A stretch of 64,000 nucleotides of DNA from Trichobilharzia regenti (GCA_944472135.2 OX235262.1:39979804-40043803); one strand, 5' to 3'; shown: positions 1 to 10,590, counted from the stretch's first letter. A program made the numbers and translations. The notes: a model not told the origin generated them from the letters alone.

Positions 1-229
1 CTAATTTATGCTTTATTAGAAACCACACGTGAGGTCTCAGATTTCCCCTCCTTATATGATATAACAGTATGTGACTATTAAAACACTCGTCTTATTTCCC
101 ATCTGACTGTATTTGATCAGCAACACTCATATTATTATTTCTGAATGTACATTGTCCTATATTGATTTTATTCGAATGTCTAATCAATTTTACTCATGTA
201 TATCAGTGAAGGAAAAAGTTGTGTGAGTA
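1..229. other. AT-rich sequence, nothing recognised
   Basis: No open frame with recognisable content, no tRNA-like box and no clear repeat was seen here. Confidence 0.5.
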
Positions 230-330
230 GCTTGATATGATTATGAGCAATAGTTTGTGCTCGAAACGTGATCATCAGTTAACATTACTGTACAATACTG
301 TGTAATTTATCAAAATAAAATCTTATCGAT
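230..330 (+). mobile_element. PLE terminal (pseudo-LTR) fragment with hammerhead-like hairpin
   Basis: A half copy of the sequence that forms both arms of the palindrome at 21922-22125. It holds a 5-bp hairpin, GAGCA at 245-249 pairing with TGCTC at 258-262, directly followed by GAAAC. The distal part (about 270-325) matches the reverse complement of about 47525-47583. Assignment to a PLE terminus is inferred from this family's palindromic context. Confidence 0.5.
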
Positions 331-734
331 AATGGAGTTATACAGTACAGTAAAGTGTACTTAAATATCATTTTACGACATGACGATGATGGAAAACAAA
401 ATGAACCCCAATGGATGAACACTTCTGAAGAGCCTCAAACTCTAACGAAACAGTCATCTATTATTCTCTGATTTTTGATGGCTCTCTAACTCATATCACT
501 CTGTGGTGAAACATGAAACAAGTCAAGTCCCTGCAAAGTAACTCATGAACCGAAATGACTTGGTGACTACTGATGTTCAGAGGGGTTTGTCGATAATTAT
601 GAGACAAAACCAACTAAGAATGTGAACTTGAATGCATTTGAAAAGAAGCCTTAATTATGAGGCATAGTTTAAGTGAAAATGAGGTTTTCAGATAATAAAT
701 AATGTTAACTGCTACTACTACTAAATCTAATTCT
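331..734. other. unassigned AT-rich sequence
   Basis: No gene or repeat boundary recognised. Confidence 0.4.
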
Positions 735-1115
735 TACAAACCAACTCCTGAAAATTAGTCTGATGCTCGCTAGTGACTTGCTGCAGGACGGAGTTCCTTG
801 GAGTTCCACTGAGAAGTCCTGACCAGTGAGGTCCAACTAGTCAAGTGTAAGAATCAATTTCCCACCAGTGAAATCGGTTGGTCGTTGCGTTAAAATCACA
901 AATCGATAGAAGTTCGAATTAATGGACTGGCCGTTAAATTGGGTCCCGTTGGCTGAATTGTATACGAGCCAGCTTGACTTGTAAGCCAAAGGTCCTGGTT
1001 TCGAACGCCGGCCAATGGATGAGTGCTACCGATGATTCCCACACTAGCATGAACCAGCTGTCCAGTACTCCAGTGGTGGTTTTCAAAGGTTCCCTTAGTG
1101 ATATCAAACTTGTAA
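735..1115 (+). mobile_element. SM-alpha-like tRNA-derived SINE (family S3)
   Basis: The copy has a leader shared with the copy at 4190-4590, then a tRNA-like RNA polymerase III promoter: an A-box-like stretch near 949-966 and a B box (GGTTTCGAACGCC) near 996-1008. The 3' part contains the family's diagnostic stretch 'agctgtccagtactcc' near 1057-1072. The hammerhead-like domain between B box and tail is degenerate here (CCGATGA ... GAACC). SM-alpha SINEs of schistosomes are known to combine a tRNA-like head with a hammerhead domain. Family membership is inferred by pattern. Confidence 0.75.
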
Positions 1116-1439
1116 AAACCAATCTAATCCTTACAAATCAACTCTTGAAAATACTAATTTATGATTCTGAAACTAAGATTAAATTAAAGTACACTACTGA
1201 TTGATTTGTTTTTTTGGAAAAATTTGCTCATCTTAATTAGTAACGCTTATCAGTCAGATCAAGCCTGATTCATTGACCAGGTGATCATTTCTGTCCTTCG
1301 AAGCCAAACTAAACACCTGCGTTATCCGAATACTTTCATTCAAACGACCAAACTAGTTCAAACCATCCGAAATGTGTTGTTAAACAGATCACATATTGTT
1401 TACATATAAGATTTCATTACTAATTAACAACACTTAGAG
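1116..1439. other. unassigned AT-rich sequence
   Basis: No recognisable feature. Confidence 0.4.
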
Positions 1440-1620
1440 GGATTATTTGAAAACCAAGGAGCATGGGACAGTTGTTTCCTGCCATGTTGTAACTCTTCAT
1501 TAGTGGAAGTCTAAAGCCTCGCCACCTGGGGTCGAATCAAGCACCTTCAGGTCACGAGACAATTCAGCCATTTGGGTAGGAATTCGTCTACCTTCGTGAA
1601 TTCTAACTTTGCCAACCCTC
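1440..1620 (-). mobile_element. SM-alpha-like SINE (S3), degenerate, minus strand
   Basis: Read on the minus strand it has a B-box-like 'ggtcgaat' complement near 1530-1545, a hammerhead-like remnant (CTAATGA ... GGAAAC) and an 'ctgtcccatgctc' stretch corresponding to the family tail. It is strongly diverged. Confidence 0.5.
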
Positions 1621-1989
1621 ACCAATGCTTTCGATTAGCATCATTTCCATCTTTGACATGGTGATTAAGACTTGTCATCATAGCTTCAGGATCTCCATCC
1701 AGTAGCTACTAACGAGCTAAAGATTGATATCTAGATTCCTGGAAGAAACAGTTGTCCAGTGCCCCATAGTTATTATTGATTTATCTAAGTGATTTTAGTT
1801 CATGACGAAATCCAGCAATTGAAACAATTTATACTGATTTATGAAGCTTATGAAAGTCAAATCCTCTTAAATGCGCTGCTTATAAGGAAAAAAAGTTGTG
1901 CAGATAATGAATTGTGTAGAGTAAAGATAATTCGAATGTACCAATCACCTTCAAAGGGAGAGATTTGAAAGAGGTGACTTCTTAAACTT
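1621..1989. other. unassigned sequence
   Basis: No recognisable feature. Confidence 0.4.
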
Positions 1990-2625
1990 ATCCTGCTAGA
2001 AAGCATCGTTTCAACCAGCGGTAGTCGGGACGGATGAAGATGTAAAAGCTAGCCAAAATCTAGAAGGCGAGATACGCCTTGATCAAACTGAAAACCAATT
2101 TCGAAATCGTCTGTGCTGCAATCTGCATATCAACAAGATTCGAATTTTCAACACGAATATTAAACGGGTCAGAAACTTGGTCAGCGTATCACAGAAAGGA
2201 TTTCCAACAGGCTAGTGGAGACTTTTATCAACAGCTGTCTTTGCTGGTTCCATGCTGAAGATAAAATGGCCGGCAGAGCAGAAACAATTAGCAACTAGAA
2301 ACTCTGGAAAGAAACTATCTGAGAACCAAATACTCAAAAATATGTAGGAGAAAAAGGGGAGATGGATCAGGCATACGTTGAAGAGGTCATCGAATGACAT
2401 CACTCACCAGGACATTACTTAAGTGGAACCCAATTGGGAGACGACGAGTGGGTCATCGGTGCGACGGTGAGGTGGAGGAGATCGTGTAGTATGCTGGGGG
2501 GGGGAATGAGAGACTATGAACAATCTCGAGCCCAGCTAAGGAGGACAGCAGAGAATAGGACAAAGTGAAGATGTGTTGCTGAAGTCCTATGTCCCACTCG
2601 CAACTCATAGGAATAATAATAATAA
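1990..2625 (+). mobile_element. RTE-type non-LTR retrotransposon, decayed 3' part of the RT ORF
   Basis: Broken translations recover the C-terminal region after the reverse transcriptase palm: 'IRIFNTN'-like near 2138-2158, 'FINSCL'-like near 2224-2250, and the terminal 'WNPIGRRRVGHRC'-like segment near 2420-2465. The element ends in a 3' tail (complement-free form 'gaagtcctatgtcccact...') and an AAT-rich run at 2611-2625. Multiple frameshifts and stops make it a dead fragment. The same 3' end recurs throughout the window. Confidence 0.75.
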
Positions 2626-2669
2626 AGATAATTCATTGTATTTTTCATTGATTGTATTCATTCATTCAA

Positions 2670-2835
2670 CCCACTTCCGTTTCTTCCTGCTTATGTGTCG
2701 AACAGTCGGTTCCTGGTTGATTCGCTCCAAGACATCTCTGTTGCTGACCTTTTCTGACCATCTGATCTTGAATATTAAGCGAAGGTGGCTGTTGATTAAG
2801 GTCTTTAGTTTGTTTGCGATGCTCTTTATGTAATA
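2670..2835 (-). mobile_element. RTE-type non-LTR fragment, opposite orientation
   Basis: The minus strand is open and reads as the RTE C-terminal segment (a 'NKLKTLINSHLR...KIRWSE' pattern followed by an 'INQEPTV' block). It overlaps in content with the plus-strand fragment ending at 2625, so the two fragments meet in opposite orientation. Confidence 0.7.
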
Positions 2836-3534
2836 TTATCGATGAGTATTCTTGCTGTAAGTGCCGATCTCAACCTCCAGATAATCCTTAACGTCAGCAC
2901 CTACTAAACTTACTTTCCTTGGTTAACGATGATCTGTACTCTACCTAACGTATAAGTACCAAATAACAAACTAAATTTCGGTAGCCTAGAGACTCAAGGA
3001 GGCCACCTTTCGAGTGCGCATAAAGAAACATTAGAAACTGTGTTATCCAGACATTTGAGGGAATTCTAATGGTATCTGAATCGCAACACCATCCAATTTG
3101 TTTAACCGTCTATGTATTTTGAATTCTAAATTCTATGATGCCAGAGGAATAATGTTCCTTCATCAAATTTACGGATGACTCACCTTATATAAATACTGAA
3201 TATTTCATATCTTCCCAAGTAAATGTAACATCTATTTATGCTGTGGTATGAATTAAGAACTTGTCGGTGAGAAACCACCCCTCTGCACTGAATATCATTT
3301 ATCATGTGGTTACAGGAATGATCATAATGATGACAGGTATAATAGCGGTTATACCGATGATATTCAGTATGATTACTAATTAATTATCTCTTCATGCCAT
3401 CATGCGTGAATGACAAATAAATATCGCTGAACAACAGAAAAAAGACAAAACAATTTGCCACTGTAAAATATTAAGTTTATCATTATACATTAAATTCATG
3501 ATCTGAATTCTTCTCAAGCTCGATCAAGAAAATT
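2836..3534. other. unassigned AT-rich sequence
   Basis: No convincing open frame or repeat boundary. Confidence 0.4.
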
Positions 3535-3715
3535 ATTGAAAAACTATCTAAGAGTACTGGAAAGCTATTTCGTCCTGGTTAAGGAGTCTCCATCAGTACA
3601 CCGCCATGACCCCATCAGATTACAAGGAGAGTTCATTGAGCATTCAAGGCTTCGTTCTGATTGCCTCTATCCATGTAGTAAGAATATAATACGTTATCCG
3701 GTTGTAATTTACTGT
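3535..3715 (-). mobile_element. SM-alpha-like SINE (S3) with the best-kept hammerhead-like core among minus copies
   Basis: On the minus strand the order is CTGATG (3596 to 3591), a CTCC stem strand (3586 to 3583), a loop, a GGAC strand (3575 to 3572), then GAAA (3571 to 3568) and the family sequence ending near 3556. Relative to a hammerhead core (CTGANGA, stem II, GAAA) there is one extra G after CTGATG. The head is decayed. Confidence 0.6.
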
Positions 3716-3733
3716 TACATTTAGACAAATTAT

Positions 3734-3751
3734 GATATATATATATATATC
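3734..3751. repeat. (TA)n microsatellite
   Basis: Simple TA repeat; a second short C-rich run follows at 3778-3792. Confidence 0.9.
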
Positions 3752-4087
3752 GAATTACGATCTAGTGGAAGTTCACCCTCCCCTCCCCCCCGACACACAC
3801 ACTAACCTCAGCTTCATGAAACTCTGGGACTCTTTGACCTTAATGATTCAATATTATGCAAGTAAATATTTGTGTTGCTAATAGGAAGTATTCCCTAACT
3901 AACATGAACATCAAAACAGTAGAGTTTGTTGAAGAAGTTATCTGAAGGAAGAAACAGTCAAAAAAATGAAATCATACAACAGGTATTTGTAAGAACTTTG
4001 ATCAAGACTTAACCGGATGTATAAATTGTAATTTTCCATCATATTATATATGTATTGTACTATATTAAATTATATATTTTTCCAAAC

Positions 4088-4180
4088 TAGGATGAAATAG
4101 CCATCCAGTACTCCAGTTCTGGTTTTCAAAGGTTCTCTAGCTGATATCAATCCGTGGTCAAACTCGTGAAAACCATTCTA
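4088..4180 (+). mobile_element. SM-alpha-like SINE (S3), 3' half only
   Basis: It starts within the hammerhead-like domain (ccaaactaggatgaaat...) and runs through the tail to 'aactcgtgaaaacc'. The next S3 copy follows immediately in the same orientation, so this is part of a head-to-tail pair. Confidence 0.7.
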
Positions 4181-4590
4181 ATCCTAACAAACCAACTCTT
4201 GAAAATTAATCTGATGCTCGCTAGTAACTTGCTACAGGACGGAGTTCCACTGAGAAGTCCTGACCAGTGAGGTCCAACAAGTCAAATGTGAGAATCGATT
4301 TCCACCGGTGAAATTGGATGGAGGCTGCGCTAAAATCATGAATCGGTAGAAGTTCGAATCCATGGACTGGCTGTTAAATTGGGTCCCGTTGGCTGAATTG
4401 TATACGAGCCAGCTTGACTTGTAAGCCAAAGGTTCTAGGTTTGAACGCCGGCCAATGGATGAGTACTACCGATGATTCCCACACTAGCATGAACCAGTTG
4501 TCCAGTACTCGAGTGGTGGTTTTCAATGGTTTTCTAACTGATATCAATCCGTGGTGAAACTCGTATAAAAAATAAGTTATATTTGTATAA
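4181..4590 (+). mobile_element. SM-alpha-like SINE (S3), near full length
   Basis: The leader (from 'ctgatgctcgctag', 4211) matches the copy at 735-1115. The A-box-like stretch is at 4389-4406 and the B box (GGTTTGAACGCC) at 4438-4449. The degenerate hammerhead-like part is 4467-4495 and the family tail 4496-4580. The two S3 copies at 0.7-1.1 kb and 4.2-4.6 kb are clearly the same subfamily. Confidence 0.75.
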
Positions 4591-4686
4591 ACTATATAGA
4601 AATTAAAATAAATAATTCATTGTTTTGTTAGGCAAAATGGTTCTAACTTATTCAGGGAAATAATAGGGGTCTTAATATCAAAGTAA

Positions 4687-4873
4687 TTTTTTTTTGATTA
4701 CAGCTTGATCCCCACTGTATTTTTGGTACAAGTATGGAATGAATAGGGTATGGATATCGATAGCCCAAATTTAGTAGGCTGACCATAGATATCAGGTGTG
4801 CGTCGGCAGGGGATTGAACCTCGGACCATGTGCATGGTCGGCGATAATCCTAACCACTGTGCCCCCGACGCAC
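4687..4873 (-). mobile_element. tRNA-headed SINE (family S1)
   Basis: On the minus strand a tRNA-like head begins GTGCGTCGG, with A box (gcacagtggttagg) and B box (ggttcaatccc), and the acceptor is closed by CCGACGC. It is followed by the S1 body and a T-run at 4687-4695, which is the A-rich tail on the coding strand. There is RNA polymerase III promoter structure but no coding capacity. This copy is diverged in the body. Confidence 0.8.
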
Positions 4874-5379
4874 ATATACATATAAAAAAGGACATATCTT
4901 TAAAATATTTGTCTAGTAATGTAGGGTGCATTGATAATATCTTCAAGATATGAATTGAACTTACCTCATGCATTCCTTTTATTAGAAACACTTAATGACA
5001 CTTAAAAGTTTATTCATCATTGCATATAGGTTAATGGAAAATTCAGCTTTATGGATATCACCGTAACAGCTAACGATAGATGGTATACCAGAAAGTACAT
5101 GGAGTGGATTAGCCAGAAGCGGGTACTAATCTGAACTTTATTTTGCAAACCAAGAACGATAGGTGCCATTAGGAATTTAGAGGAAGAGCTGTTAGTCAGA
5201 TAAAAGTGTTTATCAGACAACAGATATCTACGAGTATTTATCTACACTTTTGGCTGAAAATGAAAGCAAGCAATTACAGCATATCACACCTATCTTCATT
5301 CACTTGAAATTTAAGGTGATGGCATCTCAGGGATAGACATTAGAGATCTTAAAAATTACTGACTAGCATACTTTCAGTG
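4874..5379. other. unassigned sequence
   Basis: Nothing recognised apart from the approach to the PLE fragment that follows. Confidence 0.35.
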
Positions 5380-5755
5380 GCTAAATAGATTCCAGACAGT
5401 ATGTTGGTTAGCTGAGTCAAAAGTTGACAGATACCACTCTCTTGTTAGTTCTAACTGTGTACATCAGCTTACGCATGGCTGCCGAAGCAGATACATCGTT
5501 GGTACAGAAAGAAGGGTCTATCTTAGACTTTATGAACACATACTGGGAAGTCCGCGATTAAGAAGAAATAAGTCATTGAACAGCTCATTCATGAGACATC
5601 TAATTGACACAAGACATCCGACAGACATCTTGCATTCTTTCAAAAATTAAAAAAAAAAAACAATCAAGCTGAAGTCTTTTGAATTTCTCAGAGATTATCG
5701 CTGTCAAATGATAAAACGTGACTTCTGCATTAAAAAGCAGCTGTAATAAGCCTTC
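5380..5755 (+). mobile_element. Penelope-like element fragment, GIY-YIG endonuclease region
   Basis: The translation gives a GIY-YIG-like core, 'CRSRYIVGTERRVYLRLYEH', followed by 'HLIDTRHPTD' (5598-5628) and, after a poly-A expansion and frameshift at 5647-5660, 'IKRDFCIKKQL' near 5713-5745. This order (YIG-like motif, R...R..EH, HL.DT.H, C.QKQ) is the C-terminal endonuclease of PLEs. The Y-I-G is degenerate (YIVG) and the frame is broken, so it is not functional. Confidence 0.7.
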
Positions 5756-5924
5756 GTCTGCCTTGGTAACTCGTCTTCTAATTATATCATCTTTTATGAA
5801 ATCCGCATGCTGATTTCTTTTAATTCCATAGGCATTTATTAGACGCCAAACTTCACATATTTCACATTTAACCAAATAGACTTAAGTTTGAATGTGTTTT
5901 GTATTATTATTGTTTAACTATTGT

Positions 5925-6560
5925 TCCCTTGGGCTCCTAGTGGAACATAGGGCTTCAACTGCACGTCCTCACTTGCTTCTGTCTTCCTTCTGCTGTACTT
6001 TTCACCTGCATCCATGTCAGTCCCTACTGTTTTAACTCCTCTTCACACGATCTCCTCCATGTCACCCTTGCACTGACGTCCCACTCGCCGCTTCCCATTC
6101 GGGCTGCACTTGAGCAATGGCCTGACGCGCGCGATGTCACCCAGCGGCCTCCTCAGCGAGTGTCCAATCACTCCATCTCCACTCTCTTCTGCATTTATGT
6201 TGGTTGGCGATTGGTTTTGTTTTGTTTGTTCCCATACTTTCTTGTTGGTGATTCCTTCCGGCCCGGCCATCTCATCTTCAGTATAGAGCTATCGAAGAAA
6301 GTTGTTGATGAAGGTCTGTAACAGGCTGTTGGAAATATTCTTTATGACCCACCGGCCAAGTTTCTGATCTGTATAGAAGAACTGACTTGACGTTTGTATC
6401 GAAAATCCTACCGAATTTTGTTGTTGATTCTGGCTGAGTGACGAAGACTTCCAGATTAGTTTCAGGTTGATGAATGTGTTTCTCGCCTTCTCGATTCTCG
6501 ATTTGACATCCTCGTCCATTCCTCCGTTCCTGTAGTTGAGACAATGCTCCCTAGATAAGT
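5925..6560 (-). mobile_element. RTE-type non-LTR retrotransposon, 3' part of RT ORF and 3' tail
   Basis: The minus-strand frames read the post-palm region: RIENARNTFINLK-like near 6450-6500, 'KSVLLYRSETW' near 6362-6395, 'ITNKKVWEQT' near 6221-6260, and 'GHSLRRPLGDIAR' followed by 'GKRRVGRQCK' near 6060-6165. The 3' tail (complement of 5930-5957) matches the tail of S2 SINEs. It is one of the less-decayed RTE copies, but frameshifts separate the blocks. Confidence 0.8.
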
Positions 6561-7892
6561 GAATGAAGTAACCTTACTTCGACTATTAATTATCAATCCT
6601 CTAATGACTTATGTAATCTTAGTATTGATGTACCTTAACATCTTGTTGCTATTTCCGCTACCCGCTTCTTTTTTTGAAAGGCTGCGACTACATTACAAAC
6701 ATTTTCAGATTTCGCTAACTTAACTTCTTCATTCGTCTCTATGTCATGATTATTCTTAATTATTTTCCGATAGTTTTTCGCTAATGAATTACAGCATGTA
6801 CAAATCCAATAATAATTGATTGAAAAATCCCTCCTGAATGGCCTAATCACAGTATTGGTGCCTATTTTGATGTTCAGCTAACTTTGTATTTATTATTACC
6901 CGTTTTCTTCCTGGAGTATACATCACTGTTCTGACGTTTACATACCATATGTTCACTTTATCCTTATTATTTGTCTCTGTCACTGATTATTCTCCAATTT
7001 TAATGCTTCTCTTTGTGGTTGAGTGATGATGTTGATAATGTGTTGTATCACGATGTAATTTTGTTTAAGTAAATCCAGGTCATGCTGACAGTGAAGTGTC
7101 TGTTAGAACTGTTTGGTGTGTGTGATTCTTGTGGATAGAGCTTTGGTCTCACCTAGTTAGGAATATTGTACTTGATTATCAGGTACTTGTTACAATTGAA
7201 CTTTGGTTAACTAATTTTGTTCTACAGTATTTGTTTTGTACTCAAAACATTACGTTGTCTCCGTAGCTCCCTAATAACATCGTTGAGGTAATTCTGAGTT
7301 TTTCATGTTATTGTTGTTGTGTAGTACCACACAGATCTATCGACAAAGAACCGTCTCTGTGCTGTCGTTGTAGAGCTTTGTGAGTCTGTGAGTCTCTCTC
7401 AAGTAAGTTATGGTCACTTATGCAGTAGGATTCGAAGATCAGTTTCCCACATTCAGACCACAACAAGTTGATTCTGGTCGTTATACTATTAGATTTAATT
7501 ACTTAAGATGTAAGCAGTTGACACAGGTTTAAGCCAACGCGCATTTTGTTATTGTTACTACTTTTCTTCGAATTAAAAAAAGCACATACTTTGCCCACTA
7601 ATCAGTAATTTAAAACTTATAACAAATTTTTTTCAAACAAACAAAATATTTTAGGTCATTAAAGAAGCCCGTTAAAATTTGTTCAAAGGAGTGGCTACAG
7701 ATAACCTACTCTTAGTCAGGTTCTACAGTTATATAAACATTTTAGTGAGTGAATCAGTCTGATTAGCAACATTAAAGTTGTTTAAATAACGTCGAATCAA
7801 TAATAATAATAATATCAATGGATTACAGTCTAATAGCATCAACATAACAATACACTGAATATCATACAGGCAAATGAAGAGAGATACTAATA
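6561..7892. other. unassigned AT-rich sequence
   Basis: Several short open stretches without recognisable motifs; an (AAT)n run at 7800-7813. Nothing else recognised. Confidence 0.4.
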
Positions 7893-8249
7893 CAATTTCA
7901 TGAATTTACAGTCTCCACTGAAATTCAGACTGGACGTGCTTCTTCTGTACATAGAGCACTGGTTGTTTCAGTCGAATATCAATAGTCTCCGCTGTTTGGA
8001 GTATGCCTTACCTGGATGTTGTTGGTTATTTATTTGGTATCCGGGAGATGATGGGGAAGGATTCTTGAGTGCTTGCTTTGTGGCCAGTTTGGTTCAGGTG
8101 TAATAATATTGAACTGTTGATGGTTTTCACTACAGCTTTATTTAACCACACTGGTAAATGTACCCGTGCTTTGTGTCCAGAAGAAGCAAGTTCAGCCACT
8201 ATTACTGCCATGGCAGGCCTTCAATGGAGACTGTAATATCATGAATTTG
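7893..8249 (-). mobile_element. Penelope-like element fragment (GIY-YIG C-terminal part) flanked by short inverted repeats
   Basis: The minus strand (open 8211 to 8026) reads 'HLPVWL', then 'SSILLHLNQTGH' and 'FPIISRIPN', the pattern seen after the YIG motif in PLE endonucleases in this window. The last part, near 7905-7935, reads 'YVQKKHVQSEFQW'. The ends 7893-7921 and 8219-8249 are imperfect inverted repeats of each other, which is unexpected for a PLE coding fragment. Confidence 0.6.
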
Positions 8250-8299
8250 TGTTGTGTTCTTGCCTAATTTTTTTCTAATATTCAGTGTATTGTAGTTTT

Positions 8300-8538
8300 T
8301 TATTCCTTCATGTTCATTGTGGAACATACGGCTTCAATCTAGAGGCCTGAAGTTTCTGTAGCAGTGGTGTTTATTTTTACAGGTTGGGGGTTGCTAGCCT
8401 CATGCCCAACCTTTCCTCTTTACCAGCTTTTTATTTCTGGCTTAGGGGAGTAAAGCAGTGCGTCCGTGGCTGTGCATCGAAATCTGGACCATGTGGATGG
8501 TTGACGAGCGTTCTAGCCACTATGCTTTGTGATGCACG
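8300..8538 (-). mobile_element. tRNA-headed SINE (family S2)
   Basis: On the minus strand the head (8538 to about 8465) has a degraded A/B box. It is followed by the S2 body with the 'accactgctac.gaaacttca' block and the RTE-like tail 'gccgtatgttccac' (8320-8335). Same family as 42768-43010. Confidence 0.75.
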
Positions 8539-8654
8539 TACTGTTATGTTGGTGCTTTCGAACTGTAATCCACTGATATTATTATTGATTCGACCTTATT
8601 TAAACAAAATAATGGCTATTAATAGAACTTATTCATTCACTAAAATGTATATAT

Positions 8655-8730
8655 AACTAAAGAACCTGATGATGAAGTTATCGAAAAGAATGTTCTTTGC
8701 TCACTAACCATTCTTTTGAAAACAAAATAT
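8655..8730 (+). mobile_element. PLE 5' terminal fragment with hammerhead-like boxes
   Basis: CTGATGA at 8666-8672 is followed 10 nt later by GAAAA. The segment down to 'gttctttgctc' has a second copy on the minus strand near 30325-30365. The boxes match hammerhead core elements but stem II is weak. The PLE origin is inferred. Confidence 0.4.
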
Positions 8731-9140
8731 TTTAGTTTGTTTAGAAAAGAGAATATTTATCTCTTGGCTAAATATGTAAATTAGAAGTTAAAAATTAATT
8801 CAGAATTCTGTGTCAGTCAGGACTAATCTTGACCAATCAGTCGATTTATTCTTGTCATCAACAGAGGTTAAAACAAAATCGTTTTATGGAGGAAGACCTA
8901 AAAATGGATCTAAAGAACTTTTCTAATTCCGCGTTAATGGTTCTTGCCAGCATTTGTTTAATTCATGTTAACTGCTAACTGCATTAATGTAAATGACGCC
9001 AATGAATTTCAACCAGGAACTGAATGTAGCGATTACAGCTTCACAAATTTAAATGTATAAGTAAAACAATTTAAGTTGTACAAGAAATATCTGAATAAAA
9101 ATGTTTCATGCAAATCTTCACTGTATGTCCAAAAGAAGTA
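8731..9140. other. unassigned AT-rich sequence
   Basis: Nothing recognised. Confidence 0.4.
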
Positions 9141-9325
9141 TTTTTTTTATTACAGCTTAATTCCACACTGTATTTTTGGTACAGATACGGCATTTTCAGC
9201 ATTTGAAACCGGTAGCCCAAATTTTGCATGTCGATCATAAATATCAGGTGTGAGTCGGCAGAGGATCGAACTCCGGATCATGAGCATGATACGCAAGAGT
9301 CCTAACCGCTGTGCCGCCGACGCAC
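9141..9325 (-). mobile_element. tRNA-headed SINE (family S1)
   Basis: Full-length S1 on the minus strand. The head closes with the CCGACGC/GCGTCGG-type acceptor at the 9325 end, the B box region is near 9262-9275 and the T-run tail is at 9141-9148. Confidence 0.8.
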
Positions 9326-9539
9326 ACATGCATATCTTTTTAGGTTAATCTGCATTGATTATCTCGGACCAAAATGTGCGATCTCTGTTTACACGTTGGC
9401 TGCTAACTGTACTGTTATTATGATGGGTGTCGATTATCAGTGAAAACTAGGACGCTCATTTCCTCCCTTATCGGATGGATGCACCTACATGTTAACAAAG
9501 ACCAAGCATTTTGGTTGAATAATAATCAGAGGCTCAAGG

Positions 9540-10407
9540 GAAGATGTTAGTAACCAGACATGCAAGATATAAGTAGATTTTTCGAACATATCAACTCGAA
9601 GGTAGAGACAATTCAATTCACTTATGAATTAGAAAGCCAAGAAAGGGAGCTTCCAATCTTAGATTGTAGTATAAATAGGAAAGAAAATAGGAAGTTAAAC
9701 ACTAGGGTTTACAGAAAACCCATACATTCAAACAGATATTTGGATTTCGGTTCACTCCACACTATGTCAGTAAAAAAAGATGGGTGAAATGTTTAAGAGC
9801 CAATAAGGTTCAAAAACTGCGTAGTACCAAAGAAAATCTAAGACAGAAAATATGATGTATAAGTTTTGAAACTTAATAATTACCCTGATAAATTAATCAG
9901 GAAGTATGTGGGAAAGTATAAAAATTAAATTAATATTAATAGTAGTGATAGGGGTAATAATAGTATTAATGACGATATGCATGTCAAACATGAACAGGAT
10001 AATGACTACATTGACAATGGGGAATCTATATCGTCAGTAGTAATTCCATACAAGGAAGGAACCTCGAAAACCATACGCAGAATTCTTAACAAGGCAGGAA
10101 TAAAAGTGGCTGGTGTTGAAATCACCTACAAACTCAATTAGAAACAAGCTTTATCGGTTAAAGGATCCTGTGAAACCTTCAAAACAACACAATTTAGTTT
10201 GTCTAATACGCTGCCTGAGACGGTTGTCAGGTCAAATACATAGGTCAAACTAGTAGAACAGAGGCAGTCAGACTAGCCGAACATAAAAACCTAGCAGCAA
10301 AATCTAGATTGGTTGACCCGAACAAGATAAGAAATCTAGAGAATAGTTCAGCTTTAGCACTGCATACAATAACACACAACCATACAGTAGGATGGGATAA
10401 GATGACA
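9540..10407 (+). mobile_element. Penelope-like element, RT end plus GIY-YIG endonuclease
   Basis: Open from 9560 to 9787, giving 'IQFTYELESQERELPILDC' and 'RVYRKPIHSNRYLDF', the conserved LPFLD and VYRKPTHT..Y region at the end of the PLE reverse transcriptase. Downstream, 10039-10100 reads as 'VIPYKEGTSKTIRRILNKAG'. A frame-shifted 'KYIGQTSR...RLAEHK' at about 10230-10290 is the GIY-YIG core, followed by 'LHTITHNHTVGWDKM' up to 10405. It is cut by an S1 SINE. Several stops and frameshifts make it inactive, but the order of PLE domains is preserved. Confidence 0.85.
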
Positions 10408-10590
10408 GTGCGTCGGTGGCACAGTGGTTAGGACTCTCGCCGACCATGCACATAGTCCGAGGTTCGAGCCCACGCCGGCGCACACCTGATATCTATGGTC
10501 GGCCTGCAAAATTTTGGCTACCGATATCCATGCTGAAAATTCCATACTTGTACTTGTGTGGAATCAAGCTGTAATAAAAAAATAAAATAA
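10408..10590 (+). mobile_element. tRNA-headed SINE (family S1) inserted in a PLE
   Basis: Best plus-strand copy. The 5' acceptor GCGTCGG at 10410-10416 pairs with CCGGCGC near 10475-10481. The A box TGGCACAGTGGTTAGG is at 10417-10432 and the B box GGTTCGAGCCC at 10461-10471. The anticodon arm is replaced by a near-palindrome (gaccatgcacatagtc). The body ends in an A-rich tail at 10575-10590. About 14 bases of the usual body are missing near 10549. It interrupts the PLE just after the endonuclease domain. Confidence 0.85.

Noticed and set aside
10408..10485. A functional tRNA gene
   Set aside because: Acceptor stem and both promoter boxes are present, but the anticodon arm is a palindrome, the T stem has mismatches, and the same head with a constant body and A-rich tail recurs at seven or more places. 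It is a SINE head.
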